A stretch of 64,000 bases of DNA from Campylobacter armoricus. GTDB taxonomy: Bacteria; Campylobacterota; Campylobacteria; Campylobacterales; Campylobacteraceae. The notes below the pieces were generated by a model. The model searched no databases and was not told the DNA's origin. It was given only the letters and a program-made list of their open reading frames with translations. The stretch is from positions 1,488,001 to 1,552,000 of the forward strand of contig NZ_CP053825.1 of assembly GCF_013372105.1 (NCBI RefSeq). The letters run 5' to 3'. The position numbers were made by a program, and so were the translations under genes. Within the stretch, counting starts at the first letter, position 1; every line of letters starts with the position of its first letter. Positions 20,781 through 32,100 of the stretch are shown in pieces.

Positions 20781-21739
20781 GCTTTTACCTCATAATAAAT
20801 ATCACATTTTCCAAATTCATAGCAAAATGGACAATGATAAAAAAACAAAGGACTTTGATTTTTACAATTATTACACACATAAGTAAAGCCAAGATTTGCA
20901 CTTAGCCCATTATCGTTTAAAATTTTTAAAATTTTTAATTTATGATTTGTAATTGGAGTGAATTTTGCACTTAAATTTTTTGCATAAAAAAACTCACAAT
21001 ACTTTTCATCTTCAAGATGAAGCGGACTTTTGCACTCATTAAGCAAATCAATGACATTTTCAAATTTTGGCATTTGAGTAAGTTTATCCTTATAATGCAA
21101 AAAACAAAATCTTAAAACATATTCATTATCTTTACTTAAAGCCAAAATTTCTTTGACTTTTTGCTCTTGCTCTTTAGAATTTGCTTGAATTTTAAAAGCC
21201 TTTATCAAGGCTTTTTCTTCATATATATTTTCACCAAGCTCAAACAAACATTCTAAGACATCTAAAACTTTATCATAATTTTTAAGTTTTAAATATACAA
21301 TTTTTAAAAGTTTTAAACTTTCTTTATTGCGCGCTTTAATTTTTAATGCATTTAACAAAGCTTCTACACTACGCTCTAAAAATCCTGCTTTTAAATAAAC
21401 TTGTGCTAATGAAAAAAATATAAATTCTTTTTGACTTGTCTCATTTGATTTTTGCAAAGCTATGATATAAATCCCCACAGCTTTTTCAAATTCTCCACTT
21501 TTAGTAAAAATTTGAGCTAAAAAATTTAAATTTTCTATACTTAAATTAGCATTTTTTAAAATTTGTTGATGTGTGGAGTTGATTTCAAATTTTTTTACAA
21601 AACGATTTAGTTTGGTTTTTTGATCTTTGTTTGCAAAAACTCTCCATATATAATGCGAACTAGCGATAATAAAAACCAAAGCCACTAAAACAATAAGTCC
21701 AAATAAAGGATCGCGATATTCCACAAAGAAAAAATCCAT
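20777..21739 (-). CDS. LapB/YciM-like membrane-anchored TPR protein with zinc ribbon
   Basis: 320 aa. One N-terminal membrane segment (about residues 11-32), then TPR-like helical repeats (LAQIFTKSGEFEKAVGIYI, LAQVYLKAGFLERSVEALL), then a C-terminal four-Cys ribbon with CNNC and CPFC (about 291-308). This is the layout of E. coli LapB, which tunes LpxC turnover through FtsH, but the protein is shorter (LapB is about 389 aa). Identity is by architecture, so function is tentative. First gene of the lapB-like/rnhA/rnc/aroC operon and divergent from dnaG. Confidence 0.65.
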   Translation of the reverse strand: MDFFFVEYRDPLFGLIVLVALVFIIASSHYIWRVFANKDQKTKLNRFVKKFEINSTHQQILKNANLSIENLNFLAQIFTKSGEFEKAVGIYIIALQKSNETSQKEFIFFSLAQVYLKAGFLERSVEALLNALKIKARNKESLKLLKIVYLKLKNYDKVLDVLECLFELGENIYEEKALIKAFKIQANSKEQEQKVKEILALSKDNEYVLRFCFLHYKDKLTQMPKFENVIDLLNECKSPLHLEDEKYCEFFYAKNLSAKFTPITNHKLKILKILNDNGLSANLGFTYVCNNCKNQSPLFFYHCPFCYEFGKCDIYYEVKA

Positions 21740-21813
21740 AACCTTACAACTTAACTTTCAAATTTATAACAATTATAGCTAAATGCTTATATAATTTTCT
21801 TTAAGGTTTAAAG

Positions 21814-23601
21814 ATGATAGAACAAGCAAGTATAGAACAACTTTTACAAAAAACAGATATTGTTGATATTATAGCTCATTATGTTGAAGTAAAAAAACAA
21901 GGATCAGGCTATGTATGCGTTTGTCCTTTTCATGATGATAAAAATCCTAGCATGCATATTAATTCTATTAAAGGATTTTATCATTGTTTTGCATGCAAGG
22001 CTGGAGGTAATGTTTTTAAGTTTGTAATGGATTATGAAAAATTAAACTTTGTTGAAGCAGTAGAAAAAGTCGCTTCATGGAGTAATTTTTCACTCACTTA
22101 CACTTCACAAAAACAAGATAATAAAAAATCTATCATTCACATTTTACCTACTCTTAATGCCTTTTATAAACAAAATTTAGCTAAAAATAAAGAAGCTCTA
22201 GCTTATCTTTATAAAAGAGGCTTGAATGATGAAGATATTAGAACTTTTGAACTAGGCTTTGCACCAAGCTCTAATGAAACATTAAGACTTTTACAAAATG
22301 AGCAAATCACTCAAGAAGAGGCTTTAGAAGTAGGTGCAATAAAACAAAATGAAAATGGCGCTTATGCAAGTTTTATCAACCGCATTACTTTTAGCATTTA
22401 TGATCATAAAAATTTACTCATAGGTTTTGGTGGTAGAACTTTAGATGAAACAAATATGGCAAAATATGTCAATTCACCTCAAAGCAAACTTTTTGATAAA
22501 TCACGCGTTTTTTATGCACTCAATTTAGCAAAAGATGCAATTTATAAACAAAAAGAAATGATAATTTGTGAGGGTTATATGGACGCTATAGCCTTTCATA
22601 AAGCAGGATTTAAAAATGCTGTAGCAGTTTTAGGAACAGCTTTAGGAGAACACCATATACCTTTAATCAAACGATTTGAAGCAAGAGTGATTTTATGTTT
22701 TGATAATGATAATGCAGGGCTTAATGCAGCTGTGCGTTCAGCACACTTACTAAGTCTAGCTAAAATTGATGGAAAAGTCGTTTTAATTGAAGGTGGAAAA
22801 GATCCAGCCGAGCTTGTAGCCAACCATCAAGAAAAATTGCTTTTTAATATTTTAGATAAAGGTTTAGAGCTTGGAGAATTTTATATAAGAAGTTTGATTG
22901 CAAGTTTTGACTTAAACTCAGCACTTAGTAAGCAAAAAGCCTTAGAAGAGGTGCAAAAATACACCTTTAACCTTGAGCCTTTAATAGCTAATTCTTATAT
23001 AAATTTAGTAGCAAATCTTTTGGGTGTAAATGCTGGAGATATTAAACTTTCTAAAAATATACGAAAAAATATAAATTTTTCAACCCCTATTACGCAAAAT
23101 AAAATTAACAACATTAGCGAGTTGGAACTTTTAAAATTTTTATATGAAAATCCAAAAGCTATAGGATTGTTTAAACTTTTAAGCACAAAAGAGTATTTCT
23201 TACATCAAGATATTGCTAAAGCTATTTTAGAACAAAAAGACTTTGCAGATCCTAACATAAGAGAGCTTTTTGAAATTGAAAATATTAAAATTTTAAATAA
23301 TTTAGAAGAATTTTTATATGCAATTTGTAAAATAAATTTTGCTTATTTTAACAAATTAGCAAATTTAACTCTAAAACAAGCATATAAAAAACAAATATAT
23401 AACTTATTAAATCAAAATTTAGAAAAAATTAAAAAAAATTATCAAAATAATGAAAGATTTCTCAATCATCTTATGGAAATATTAAAAAATATACAATTTT
23501 TAGATGATGAAGAAAACTTGGAATTATTTTTTCTTAGATTGCAAAAAAATATAAAATGCAAAAAAGAAATTTGCTATGAATTTGATGAAGAAACTTTTTA
23601 A
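21814..23601 (+). CDS. dnaG: DNA primase
   Basis: 595 aa. The N-terminal CHC2 zinc finger is CVCPFHDDKNPSMHI with the second half YHCFACKAGGN (about residues 35-70). The TOPRIM catalytic core has IICEGYMDAIAFHKAG (about 250-265) and ILCFDNDNAG (about 293-302). The C-terminal part is the helicase-interaction region and is very Lys/Asn rich. Synthesises RNA primers at the replication fork. Confidence 0.97.
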   Translation: MIEQASIEQLLQKTDIVDIIAHYVEVKKQGSGYVCVCPFHDDKNPSMHINSIKGFYHCFACKAGGNVFKFVMDYEKLNFVEAVEKVASWSNFSLTYTSQKQDNKKSIIHILPTLNAFYKQNLAKNKEALAYLYKRGLNDEDIRTFELGFAPSSNETLRLLQNEQITQEEALEVGAIKQNENGAYASFINRITFSIYDHKNLLIGFGGRTLDETNMAKYVNSPQSKLFDKSRVFYALNLAKDAIYKQKEMIICEGYMDAIAFHKAGFKNAVAVLGTALGEHHIPLIKRFEARVILCFDNDNAGLNAAVRSAHLLSLAKIDGKVVLIEGGKDPAELVANHQEKLLFNILDKGLELGEFYIRSLIASFDLNSALSKQKALEEVQKYTFNLEPLIANSYINLVANLLGVNAGDIKLSKNIRKNINFSTPITQNKINNISELELLKFLYENPKAIGLFKLLSTKEYFLHQDIAKAILEQKDFADPNIRELFEIENIKILNNLEEFLYAICKINFAYFNKLANLTLKQAYKKQIYNLLNQNLEKIKKNYQNNERFLNHLMEILKNIQFLDDEENLELFFLRLQKNIKCKKEICYEFDEETF

Positions 23602-23665
23602 ACAAACTTACAAATAAAAATTAAAAAATATTCACTACAATATACTAAAAATTCGAAAGGATAAA

Positions 23666-24649
23666 ATGAAAGCATTAGCACTTTTTAGTGGTGGGCTTGA
23701 TTCTATGCTTGCTATAAAGCTCATAAGCTCTCAAGGTATAGAAGTAAAAGCTTTAAATATCAACATAGGCTTTGGCGGTACAAGTGATAAAAGCGAACTC
23801 ATGGCAAAACGCGCTGCTATGGCAGGGGCTAGTTTTGAAATGATAGATGTAAGAAATGCATATTTACAAGAAGTTTTATTTAATCCTCAATATGGTTATG
23901 GAAAGCATTTTAACCCTTGTATAGATTGTCATGCTTTTATGTTTAAAACAGCTCTTTCTATGTTAAAAGATGAAAATGCAAGTTTTATCATCACAGGAGA
24001 AGTGGTTGGCCAACGCCCAATGAGCCAAAGAAATGATGCTATGGCAAAGGTTAAAAAACTAGCACTTGATGAAGAAGATTTAATCTTGCGTCCAATGTGT
24101 GCTAAAAATTTACCTTTAACTAAACCTGAGCGTGAGGGTTGGGTTGATAGAGAAAAGTTAGAAAATATAAGTGGGAGAAGTAGAAAAAGGCAACTTGAGC
24201 TTGCTGCTCAATTTGGTTTTGAAGACTTTGAAAGTCCAGGTGGTGGATGTTTGCTTACGCTTGAAAGCTTTTCAAATAAAATCAAGGATTTTATAAAATT
24301 TGATAAAAATATGCAAGTAAATGATGCACAACTTTTAAAATATGGTCGCCATTTAAGATTACCAAATGGTTCTAAAATGATAATAGGTAGAAATGAATTA
24401 GAAAATCAGTTTTTAAAAGAATTCAAAACTCAAAAATATGAAGAATTAAAGCTTTTTGATTTAATAGGTGCTTATTCTTTAGTAGATGAAAACATCAATC
24501 CTCAAGATCTTGAACTCGCTCTAAGTATAGCCTTAACTTATGCTAAAACTCAAAATAATACAAAATATAAAGTTGGATTTAAAGATAGAATTTTTCAAAG
24601 TATGGCTTTTGAAGATAAAAACAAAATTCAAGAATATTTTATAAATTAA
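23666..24649 (+). CDS. PP-loop (ThiI/MnmA-like) protein with NFACT-R domain
   Basis: 327 aa. The N-terminal adenylation PP-loop is LFSGGLDSMLAIKL (about residues 6-19). A C-x-x-C pair lies in NPCIDCHAFMF (about 92-102), a GEVVGQRPMSQRND segment near 114 and a GGGCLL cysteine near 194; these resemble tRNA-thiolation enzymes. Residues about 215-255 form an NFACT-R-type RNA-binding motif (KYGRHLRLPNGSKMIIGRN). A tRNA sulfur-transfer role is likely by family; the modified base is unknown. It ends in a shared terminator facing the chemoreceptor gene. Confidence 0.72.
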   Translation: MKALALFSGGLDSMLAIKLISSQGIEVKALNINIGFGGTSDKSELMAKRAAMAGASFEMIDVRNAYLQEVLFNPQYGYGKHFNPCIDCHAFMFKTALSMLKDENASFIITGEVVGQRPMSQRNDAMAKVKKLALDEEDLILRPMCAKNLPLTKPEREGWVDREKLENISGRSRKRQLELAAQFGFEDFESPGGGCLLTLESFSNKIKDFIKFDKNMQVNDAQLLKYGRHLRLPNGSKMIIGRNELENQFLKEFKTQKYEELKLFDLIGAYSLVDENINPQDLELALSIALTYAKTQNNTKYKVGFKDRIFQSMAFEDKNKIQEYFIN

Positions 24650-24673
24650 CTACCCTTTAAAGGGTAGTTTTTT
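24648..24673. terminator. Bidirectional terminator
   Basis: A perfect 22-bp palindrome (11-bp arms AACTACCCTTT/AAAGGGTAGTT) followed by T's lies between convergent genes. It overlaps the stop of the PP-loop gene and ends at the stop of the chemoreceptor gene. Confidence 0.85.
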
Positions 24674-26756
24674 AGAATTTCTTTCTTCTAACCTCTGCTA
24701 CAATATCAGCTGACATTGTATCAACTTCATTTGCTACAGAATTAGTTGCATGTGCAATTTGTGAATTTTCTTTAGTTAAACCATCTATTACTGAGACAGA
24801 TTGATTAATTTGTGAAATTCCTAAAGCTTGTTCTTTAATACTCTCACCCATTTCATTAATAGATTGAACTAAGATATTAGTATTAGCTTCTATTTCACCT
24901 AAAGATTTTTGAGTTCTTTCAGCTAGGTTTCTAACTTCATCAGCAACAACAGCAAAGCCTCTACCATGCTCTCCAGCACGAGCAGCTTCAATAGCAGCAT
25001 TTAATGCAAGCAAGTTAATTTGATCAGCAATATCTCTAATCACATCTGTTACATCTTTAATATCACTGCTTTGCTTAATAACCTCTTCAGTTCTTGCTGC
25101 AACTGCATTCATAGAAGCACTCATTTCTTCAACTGCAGCAGCACTTTCTTGCAAAGAATCAGCTTGTTTTTGTGCGCCTTCATTAAGTTTTAATACGCTT
25201 TCTTTTAAAGCATCAGCTTTAGTTTGAAGCATTTCTCCTTGACTTAATGAAGCTTGAAGCATTTTTTTGATTTCTTCACCTACAGCATTAAGAGATTTTT
25301 CTATCTCACCCTCTGCATTAACAAGTTTATCTGAGAAGTCAAGATTTTGAAAACTTGCAAATACTCTTTCTATTTCATTCAAATCTTTACCAATTTTCAT
25401 TTGCATATCATCAAGCATTTTATTTAATACTTCTTTTAATTCTACAAGTTTTGGATTTACAGGATTTGCTTCTATTCTTTGAGTAAAATGTCCTTTTTCT
25501 ATATCACATGAAACTTCTAAAATATTTTGCACAGTAATTTCATCTTTTTCTAAACAAGTATGGATGTATTGAACATTTTCATTTACCATACCTGCCATTT
25601 TTCCAATCTCATCATTATATCTTGGTGTTAAAACTTCGACATTTGAAACTTCATGATTTAAATATCTAAAAAATTTCATTAGGTGATTTTGAAGTCTTTG
25701 CACTCTTGTTGTAACAATATTTTTCATACTATAACCCAAAACAAGAATTATAATAATTATCGCTATAAACCCACTAATTAAAATAAGATTTCTAAGTTCT
25801 ACTATAGGAGAAAGAACTGTTTTTTCAGGCGCCACTGCAAGCATAGCCCATAAAATTCCTGTATTTGGCCAAACTTCAAAAACTCTAATAGCACCATGAT
25901 ATTTATCTCCATTATCAGAAATATAATTTACCTCTTTAATTTGCACTTTATTTATAAGTTCCATAATATTAGTAGCATTTTTATTAACATCTATAATTTT
26001 TTTAGTTACAAAATCAGCATTTGGATGAGTAGCAATAACACCACCATTTGATAATAAAATTCTTCTATCTCCATTATATACAGATCTAGAAGGGTCATTA
26101 AAATCGTTAGCCAATACTTGCATATCAAAAATCATACCAAGCACACCTAACACTTTACCTCTTTTATCTACCAAAGGTGTAGCTACATTTGAACCAAAAA
26201 TTTTAACTCCATTGATATTAAACCATCGTGGTTCTCCAAAATAAAGTTTATCACCTTTAAGTATATAACCAACACCTCTTAAATTTGATATCTCTTCGCT
26301 TGCTTGTATGGTTGTCATACCACCAGGATTTTTAATATCACTATCTTTCATTAAAACCATAAATTCATCTTTATTAGTGAAATACTTATTATCCAAGCCC
26401 ATAGTTTTATAATTAGTTCCATCTTTTAGATAATAGTATCCATAAGCAATAGTCGAGCTAGCATCTATAGTCTCACCAAGAATATTTTCTATTCTTTTTT
26501 CTGATATAGGACCTTCTTCTAGCAAAGTATTAAAAATTTTTTGAGTTCCTATAGCTGATATTAAGAAAGATTTTAAAGCAGCTTCTGCTGAGTTGGTATA
26601 TCTAAAAACAGATGTAATCAAAGTCTTGTTTATTTGTTGAGTTAAAGTATCAGTAGATCTTTGTATTATTAAGAAAGATACACCACTTAAAGCAATAACA
26701 ACTGTTAAAACAACAATTGCAATGACTTTAGTGCTAAGGTTTAATTTTTTCCACAT
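24672..26756 (-). CDS. Methyl-accepting chemotaxis protein (dCache-type)
   Basis: 694 aa. TM1 at about residues 11-31 and TM2 at about 323-345 bracket a periplasmic sensor of dCache type ([46 protein letters not shown]). A HAMP region follows, then the cytoplasmic signalling hairpin with the tip [20 protein letters not shown]. The C-terminus ends in VRRKKF, with no CheR/CheB docking pentapeptide. RBS AAGGAGT precedes the ATG, and a TATAAT (26791-26796 on the minus strand) lies 35 bp upstream. An 11-G tract stands about 140 bp upstream. The ligand is unknown. Confidence 0.9.
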   Translation of the reverse strand: MWKKLNLSTKVIAIVVLTVVIALSGVSFLIIQRSTDTLTQQINKTLITSVFRYTNSAEAALKSFLISAIGTQKIFNTLLEEGPISEKRIENILGETIDASSTIAYGYYYLKDGTNYKTMGLDNKYFTNKDEFMVLMKDSDIKNPGGMTTIQASEEISNLRGVGYILKGDKLYFGEPRWFNINGVKIFGSNVATPLVDKRGKVLGVLGMIFDMQVLANDFNDPSRSVYNGDRRILLSNGGVIATHPNADFVTKKIIDVNKNATNIMELINKVQIKEVNYISDNGDKYHGAIRVFEVWPNTGILWAMLAVAPEKTVLSPIVELRNLILISGFIAIIIIILVLGYSMKNIVTTRVQRLQNHLMKFFRYLNHEVSNVEVLTPRYNDEIGKMAGMVNENVQYIHTCLEKDEITVQNILEVSCDIEKGHFTQRIEANPVNPKLVELKEVLNKMLDDMQMKIGKDLNEIERVFASFQNLDFSDKLVNAEGEIEKSLNAVGEEIKKMLQASLSQGEMLQTKADALKESVLKLNEGAQKQADSLQESAAAVEEMSASMNAVAARTEEVIKQSSDIKDVTDVIRDIADQINLLALNAAIEAARAGEHGRGFAVVADEVRNLAERTQKSLGEIEANTNILVQSINEMGESIKEQALGISQINQSVSVIDGLTKENSQIAHATNSVANEVDTMSADIVAEVRRKKF

Positions 26757-26790
26757 TGCATTACTCCTTAATTAAAATAAAGTTTTTATA

Positions 26791-26796
26791 ATTATA
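26791..26796 (-). promoter_or_regulatory. -10 element of the chemoreceptor gene
   Basis: TATAAT on the minus strand, 35 bp before the chemoreceptor start codon, in an extremely AT-rich leader. Confidence 0.5.
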
Positions 26797-26896
26797 AAAA
26801 TTTATTATTAAATAAAAATAAAAATTGTTGTATTTTTATTAAATTTTATAAATAATTTTAAACAATTAAATTTTTTTGTTCAAATCTCTATAAAAT

Positions 26897-26907
26897 GGGG
26901 GGGGGGG
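26897..26907. repeat. Homopolymeric 11-G tract (candidate contingency locus)
   Basis: Eleven consecutive G on the plus strand in AT-rich intergenic DNA between the 3' end of pbpC and the 5' region of the chemoreceptor gene. It is the only G/C run longer than 6 that I saw in the window. Tracts of 8 or more G in Campylobacter change length by slipped-strand mispairing. Here it is about 100 bp upstream of the chemoreceptor -10, not in a long reading frame, so any effect would be on transcription. Confidence 0.9.
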
Positions 26908-26944
26908 ATTGGTTTTTTTAAGTAATAATTTTTACTATCTATAT

Positions 26945-29149
26945 TTACAATATATTAAAAATTATAAAATCACTTATGCCATTTTCGCTAATCACACTAA
27001 GAATATACTTACCTTTATTTAAATCAATAGGTAGAATGTCTTCTTTTCCTTCATGGATAAATTCTTGATTCAAATACCAAAAAATCCTTTCATTACTAGG
27101 ATTTGATATTTTTATAAGTAATTTTTGTTTTTCTTTTAAATCTTTTGGCAAAATAATATTAAGATTATTCAAAGGATATATAATTTTTATTTTTTTATTA
27201 GATGTTTTTATATTTTGCTTTTCTTTAGCAAAAAAAGCTTGAGCATTTGGAGGCAAATTTAAAATAGTTTTCTTCTTAGCATGGATAAAATTTTCATCTA
27301 AAGAATTTACTTCTTTGTCTTTATACACAAAAATTTCCTTTAAAAATGGAGAAACCCGCAAAATCTTTGCACTTTGCGGATAAAGAATTTCTTTAAAACT
27401 AAATTTATTATCATATCGATAAGCTGTTTGATTTTCTATTTTAATTGAAACTAAATCATTTGGTTTTTCAAATTCTAGATTTGTTTTATCAAGCAAAGAA
27501 AAAAGCTCTAAAAATAATTCTCCTGCAATACTTACTCCATAAAGATTAGCATTAGCTTCTCCGCTAAAATTTCCAACCCACACCCCTAAAGTATATTTAG
27601 GAGAAGTTCCTATGGCCCAAGCATCTTTTCTACCATAACTTGTCCCTGTTTTCCAAGAAATGATAGTATTAAAATCGTATTGCTTTAGTCCTACTCTATC
27701 TAAATCTTTTAATACTTGCAAAGTTAAAAAACAAGCTCCATCACTTATAAGTTTTTTATCTTCTTTAATAGATGCATTTTCTTCATATAAAAGTTCTTTA
27801 AAATTTCCATAATTCCCAAGTCCTAAATAAATTTTAATCATATCTTCTAAACTAAATTCTTTTGTACCTAAAATCAAAGAAAGTCCGTATTTTTTAAAAT
27901 TTTCATCATTGAAATTTAATATATCTTTAAGTTTATAAAAAAATTTCTCATATCCATACTCTAAGAGTAAATTTACAAAAGGAATATTTAGTGATTTTTG
28001 CAAAGACTCCCTTGCACTAACAAAACCATGATATTTTTTATTTGCATTTTGTGGGGCAAAATTAGAAAAAAATGTAGGCACATCAAGCATTAAAGAATCA
28101 GGCACTATAAGCCCCTCATCTATAGCAAGAGCAAAAAGCAAAGGTTTTAATACTGAACCCACACTACGCTTTGCTATAACTCCATCTACTTGTCCTAAGG
28201 TAGTAAAATCATAAAAATCATTTGAACCCACATAAGCTAAAGCTTTATTTGTCTTAGTATCTGCTAGCAATATAGCTAAATTTTTTATGCCCTTTTGATG
28301 AAGTTTATTAGAATACTCTTTAGCCTTTTCTTCAAATTTTATTTGAAGATTTTTATCTATACTAGAAACAACTTTTTCTTCATTTTCTAAAAGCCTTCGT
28401 GCTAAATGAGGTGCTAAATTTTTTCTTGGTTTAAAATTAGGGAGTTTTTCAGCTTTTGCTAAATCTAAAATATCTTTAGAAAAATATCCCTTTTCAAAAA
28501 GTCTATCAAGCAAAGCATTACGCTTTTTTAAAAGCTTATCTTTGTTTTTTTCAAGATTAATTAAACCTGGATTATTAGGAAGCACAGCAAGCAAAGCTGC
28601 TTCACTCCAAGTAAGATCTTTTAAATCTTTTTCAAAATAAAACAAACCAGCACTTGCAACACCTACTAAATTTCCTCCATAAGGAGCATTGTTTAAATAA
28701 AATCTTAAAATTTCTTCTTTATTATAAGAATTCTCTAAAGCAAAGGCTTTAATAATTTCATTAAATTTATTAAAATATGTGCGTTTGTTTTGTTCTAAAA
28801 GTTTAATCGTTTGCATAGAAATTGTGCTAGCACCGCTTCTTTTGCTTGAAAAAAGATTATTTTTAAAAGCTCTTATAATAGCTAAAAAATCTACCCCATA
28901 ATGAGAATAAAAGTTTTTATCCTCATATAAAATAACTGCTTGTTTTAGCTTTTGTGGTATGTATTCGCTCTCTAAATGCCATTGTTCATTAGCATCTAAA
29001 AATACACTAAGAATTTCTTTGTTTTTATCAAATAAAACCCTGCTATATGTGCCTTTAAACAAGTCCTTACTATCAAAACTAAAATAAATTAAGCCTATGT
29101 AAAAACACAGGCTTAAAAAGCATATTGCAAGGCTTATTTTGATTTTCAC
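26945..29149 (-). CDS. pbpC: Penicillin-binding protein 1C (bifunctional peptidoglycan synthase)
   Basis: 734 aa. One N-terminal membrane segment (about residues 5-23) anchors the protein. The GT51 transglycosylase domain has EDKNFYSHYGVD, GASTISMQTIKLLEQ and RFYLNNAPYGG. The transpeptidase domain carries all three motifs: SVLK (about residue 330), SLN (about 388) and KTG in SWKTGTSYG (about 500). A C-terminal biPBP_C domain completes the PBP1C layout. It overlaps the alpha-2-macroglobulin gene by 4 bp; the same pairing (yfhM-pbpC) exists in E. coli, where the two are thought to act together in the periplasm. Confidence 0.92.
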   Translation of the reverse strand: MKIKISLAICFLSLCFYIGLIYFSFDSKDLFKGTYSRVLFDKNKEILSVFLDANEQWHLESEYIPQKLKQAVILYEDKNFYSHYGVDFLAIIRAFKNNLFSSKRSGASTISMQTIKLLEQNKRTYFNKFNEIIKAFALENSYNKEEILRFYLNNAPYGGNLVGVASAGLFYFEKDLKDLTWSEAALLAVLPNNPGLINLEKNKDKLLKKRNALLDRLFEKGYFSKDILDLAKAEKLPNFKPRKNLAPHLARRLLENEEKVVSSIDKNLQIKFEEKAKEYSNKLHQKGIKNLAILLADTKTNKALAYVGSNDFYDFTTLGQVDGVIAKRSVGSVLKPLLFALAIDEGLIVPDSLMLDVPTFFSNFAPQNANKKYHGFVSARESLQKSLNIPFVNLLLEYGYEKFFYKLKDILNFNDENFKKYGLSLILGTKEFSLEDMIKIYLGLGNYGNFKELLYEENASIKEDKKLISDGACFLTLQVLKDLDRVGLKQYDFNTIISWKTGTSYGRKDAWAIGTSPKYTLGVWVGNFSGEANANLYGVSIAGELFLELFSLLDKTNLEFEKPNDLVSIKIENQTAYRYDNKFSFKEILYPQSAKILRVSPFLKEIFVYKDKEVNSLDENFIHAKKKTILNLPPNAQAFFAKEKQNIKTSNKKIKIIYPLNNLNIILPKDLKEKQKLLIKISNPSNERIFWYLNQEFIHEGKEDILPIDLNKGKYILSVISENGISDFIIFNIL

Positions 29150-32100
29150 TGCACCACTTTAACTCTTTTACTCTCACTTAAAGCCCTATAAGCATTATCA
29201 TACATCGCTTCAGCATAAGCCCCACTCAGAGTATAAACACCTGGAGTAACAGCACTTAATTTCACAAAAAATTCTCTTGATTCATCAGAGTATAAAGGAA
29301 AGAAATACATGATTTTATCATCTCTTATATCGACAAAATCATAATAAGAATTTTTTACAAAATCAGGAGTTTCATTCTCTAAAAGATCATGCACTATCTC
29401 CCATCCACTTGGTAAAATTTGACTCAAAGCTATATTAGAAATGCCAGGGTAGTTTTTATTTGATATTTTTAGTTTCATATAAAAAATTTGAGAACTTTTT
29501 ATAGTACTCTCATCTATTTCATTTCCATTTTCATCATAAAAACTTCTTTCTATATATATACGATGTGCAAAAGGCTCGACAATACCTTTTTTAATCCCCT
29601 CTACTCCAAAATACACAAAGGTATCTTCTTTAGCTTCTATTAAAGCATTACCTTGATTAAATTCAAATTTGGAAAAACTTGCATCAAGCTTTTTATTTTC
29701 ACCATTGATTTTTACACTTGCATTGATAGTTTTAGAATTTTCATCACTAAAGCTATTTGCCAAAGCATATAAAGCATAACCTATACTTTGGGTGCTAAGC
29801 CAAGCATAACTTTCTAAACTTTTTTTAATATCATCTAACAATTCATCATTGTCTTTACCATAGATTATTTTATACGCATTAGCAATAATAGCTTCATCTC
29901 TTAAAAAAGATCCATAAGTATAGGCATAATTAGTTTTTCCATCGGGCTTTGTGCTTAAATTTTTAGCTATATTTAAAGCTACCTCATCAAAGCCTGCTAA
30001 CTTATAAGCTGCACCAAGCTGCCAAAGACTTACATTATCTAAGCTTTTTAGATATTCACTATTTTCATAAATAGTATTCATTATGCTTAAATTTGGTTCT
30101 TTAGCTAAGGCTAAAAGATATAAAGAATTAATCTTGATAACTTTATTTGCTTGATCTTGCAAAATATAACGCTTTTGATAATCAAGCCATGCTTTAAACA
30201 TTCCCTCACTTACATAATAACCTCTTTCTTTAGCTAAAATCATAAACATACCTGCATAATTACTTCCCCAAGCATCAGAATCCTTAAGTCCTTGCCAGTA
30301 AGCAAAACCACCATTAGCAGTTTGGAAATTTGCATACTTACTTAACAATGCATTAATATTGTTAATATTTTTTTGTTCATTTGCTCCTTGATCAAGTTTT
30401 TGCAAAAATAGCTGTGGTAAAACTGCTGAGGTGCTTTGCTCTATACATCCATAAGGATAATTTTGCAAGTATTTTAATCTATGATTTATATTTAAGATAG
30501 GCTTAGAGCTCACATTTAAAAATGCCACTGGATTGATATAATCTTGCGTGATTTTAAATTCCATGGAAGTATTTGCAGGAATTTTAAAAGATTTACCCTC
30601 ATAAGTAATAGTATTTAGTGCTTTTATATCAATTTGTGTATTTTGAGTATAGGTGAAATCTTTTGCACTCAAACTTAACTCTATTTCTTCTACCCCAAGC
30701 TTATTAGAATTTACTTTTGCATTAACATAAACATCTTTTGTTTTTTCATTACCAAAATCAATCAAAATTTCATCTTTATCAAAATTTATGAGTGAATTTT
30801 TTGCTTTTAACCTAAGATTTGCATTTTTAACATCATCATCTACTTTAAATACTTGCACCAAAAACTTAAATTCATCATTAATTCTCAATGCTCTTGGTAA
30901 TGTTTCAAGCATAACAGCAGGTGCGCTTACTTGTATATTTTTAAAAGCACTTCCAAAACCTTTTTTATTATTTGCAACAACTATAACTTTTACCGAACCC
31001 AAATATGAAGGCATATTAAATTTAACTTTTGCATATCCATTTTCATCACTCATTATAGGCTCTTGAAACAATACAACAGGTTTAAAGCGTCTTGCTTGCT
31101 CATCTGCTTTGCTTTTATTAGCTCTACTTTCTAAGAAAACATCACCACCGGTTGTTAATACTTTAGATATATTTGAAGTGTTTTTAGCAATTATCTTATC
31201 ATAAGTATCATATATACTCATATTAAAACGAATTTTTTGATAAAAATATTCCCAAATATTAGGAATTTCATATGCACTTACATCAAGCAAACCTTCATCT
31301 ACTACAGCTATTGTATAAGTATAGCTTTGTTTGTTTTTACTTTGAATTTCTATTTCAAAATCTTGCGTTGGCATAACTTTGTTTGGTGCTTTTACATCAA
31401 GCTCAATCTTACTTTGCTCATCAACAACATTTAAAGGAACAACACCAAAAAGCCTCAAAGCTCTATCGTTGGTATATTTATTATAATCTTGAAGTAAAAT
31501 TACACTTACATAAACATTTGGTATATATTCTTTAAGAATAGGTATTTCAATTTTTGTTGTATCTTCATAAGTATCTATCACAAAGCGTTTTAAAATTTTT
31601 GTATTATCATTAAGCGTTATGATAGCTTTAGCACCTTTAATACTTTCAAATTCCACAATGGCAGTTTCGTTTGCTTTGTATTCTTTTTTATCACTTTTAA
31701 TCTTCAAAGAACTAACTATATCAGCATTGCTTGGTGCGCCAAAACTACTGATATAAAAAAACTCTCCAGTGCTAGTTTTGCTTTGTGTATCTTCTAGCTC
31801 TATAAACATTTCTCCGTGATAATCTTTTGGATCAAATTCAATCTTTACAGGTTTATCTTGGCTAATTATAGTTCCTTGCATGATAATTTGAGTATTCTTG
31901 TCTTTTTTTAAAGATTTCAAAAAATCATCATAATTATCATAATCCCACCACCATGAATAATCATTTGCATAAATGGTGTATTTAATCTCTTTATTTGCTA
32001 TCAAATTTTCATCTAAATTGCTTACTATAGCTTCAAAATTTATTATTGAACCTGAATTTAAGTAATGATTTTTGAGTTTTTTTATCCCTACAAAATTTTC

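Noticed and set aside
30788-31434. Plus-strand open frames inside the alpha-2-macroglobulin gene
   Set aside because: Lie opposite a clear 1761-aa gene, lack RBS and recognisable domains.
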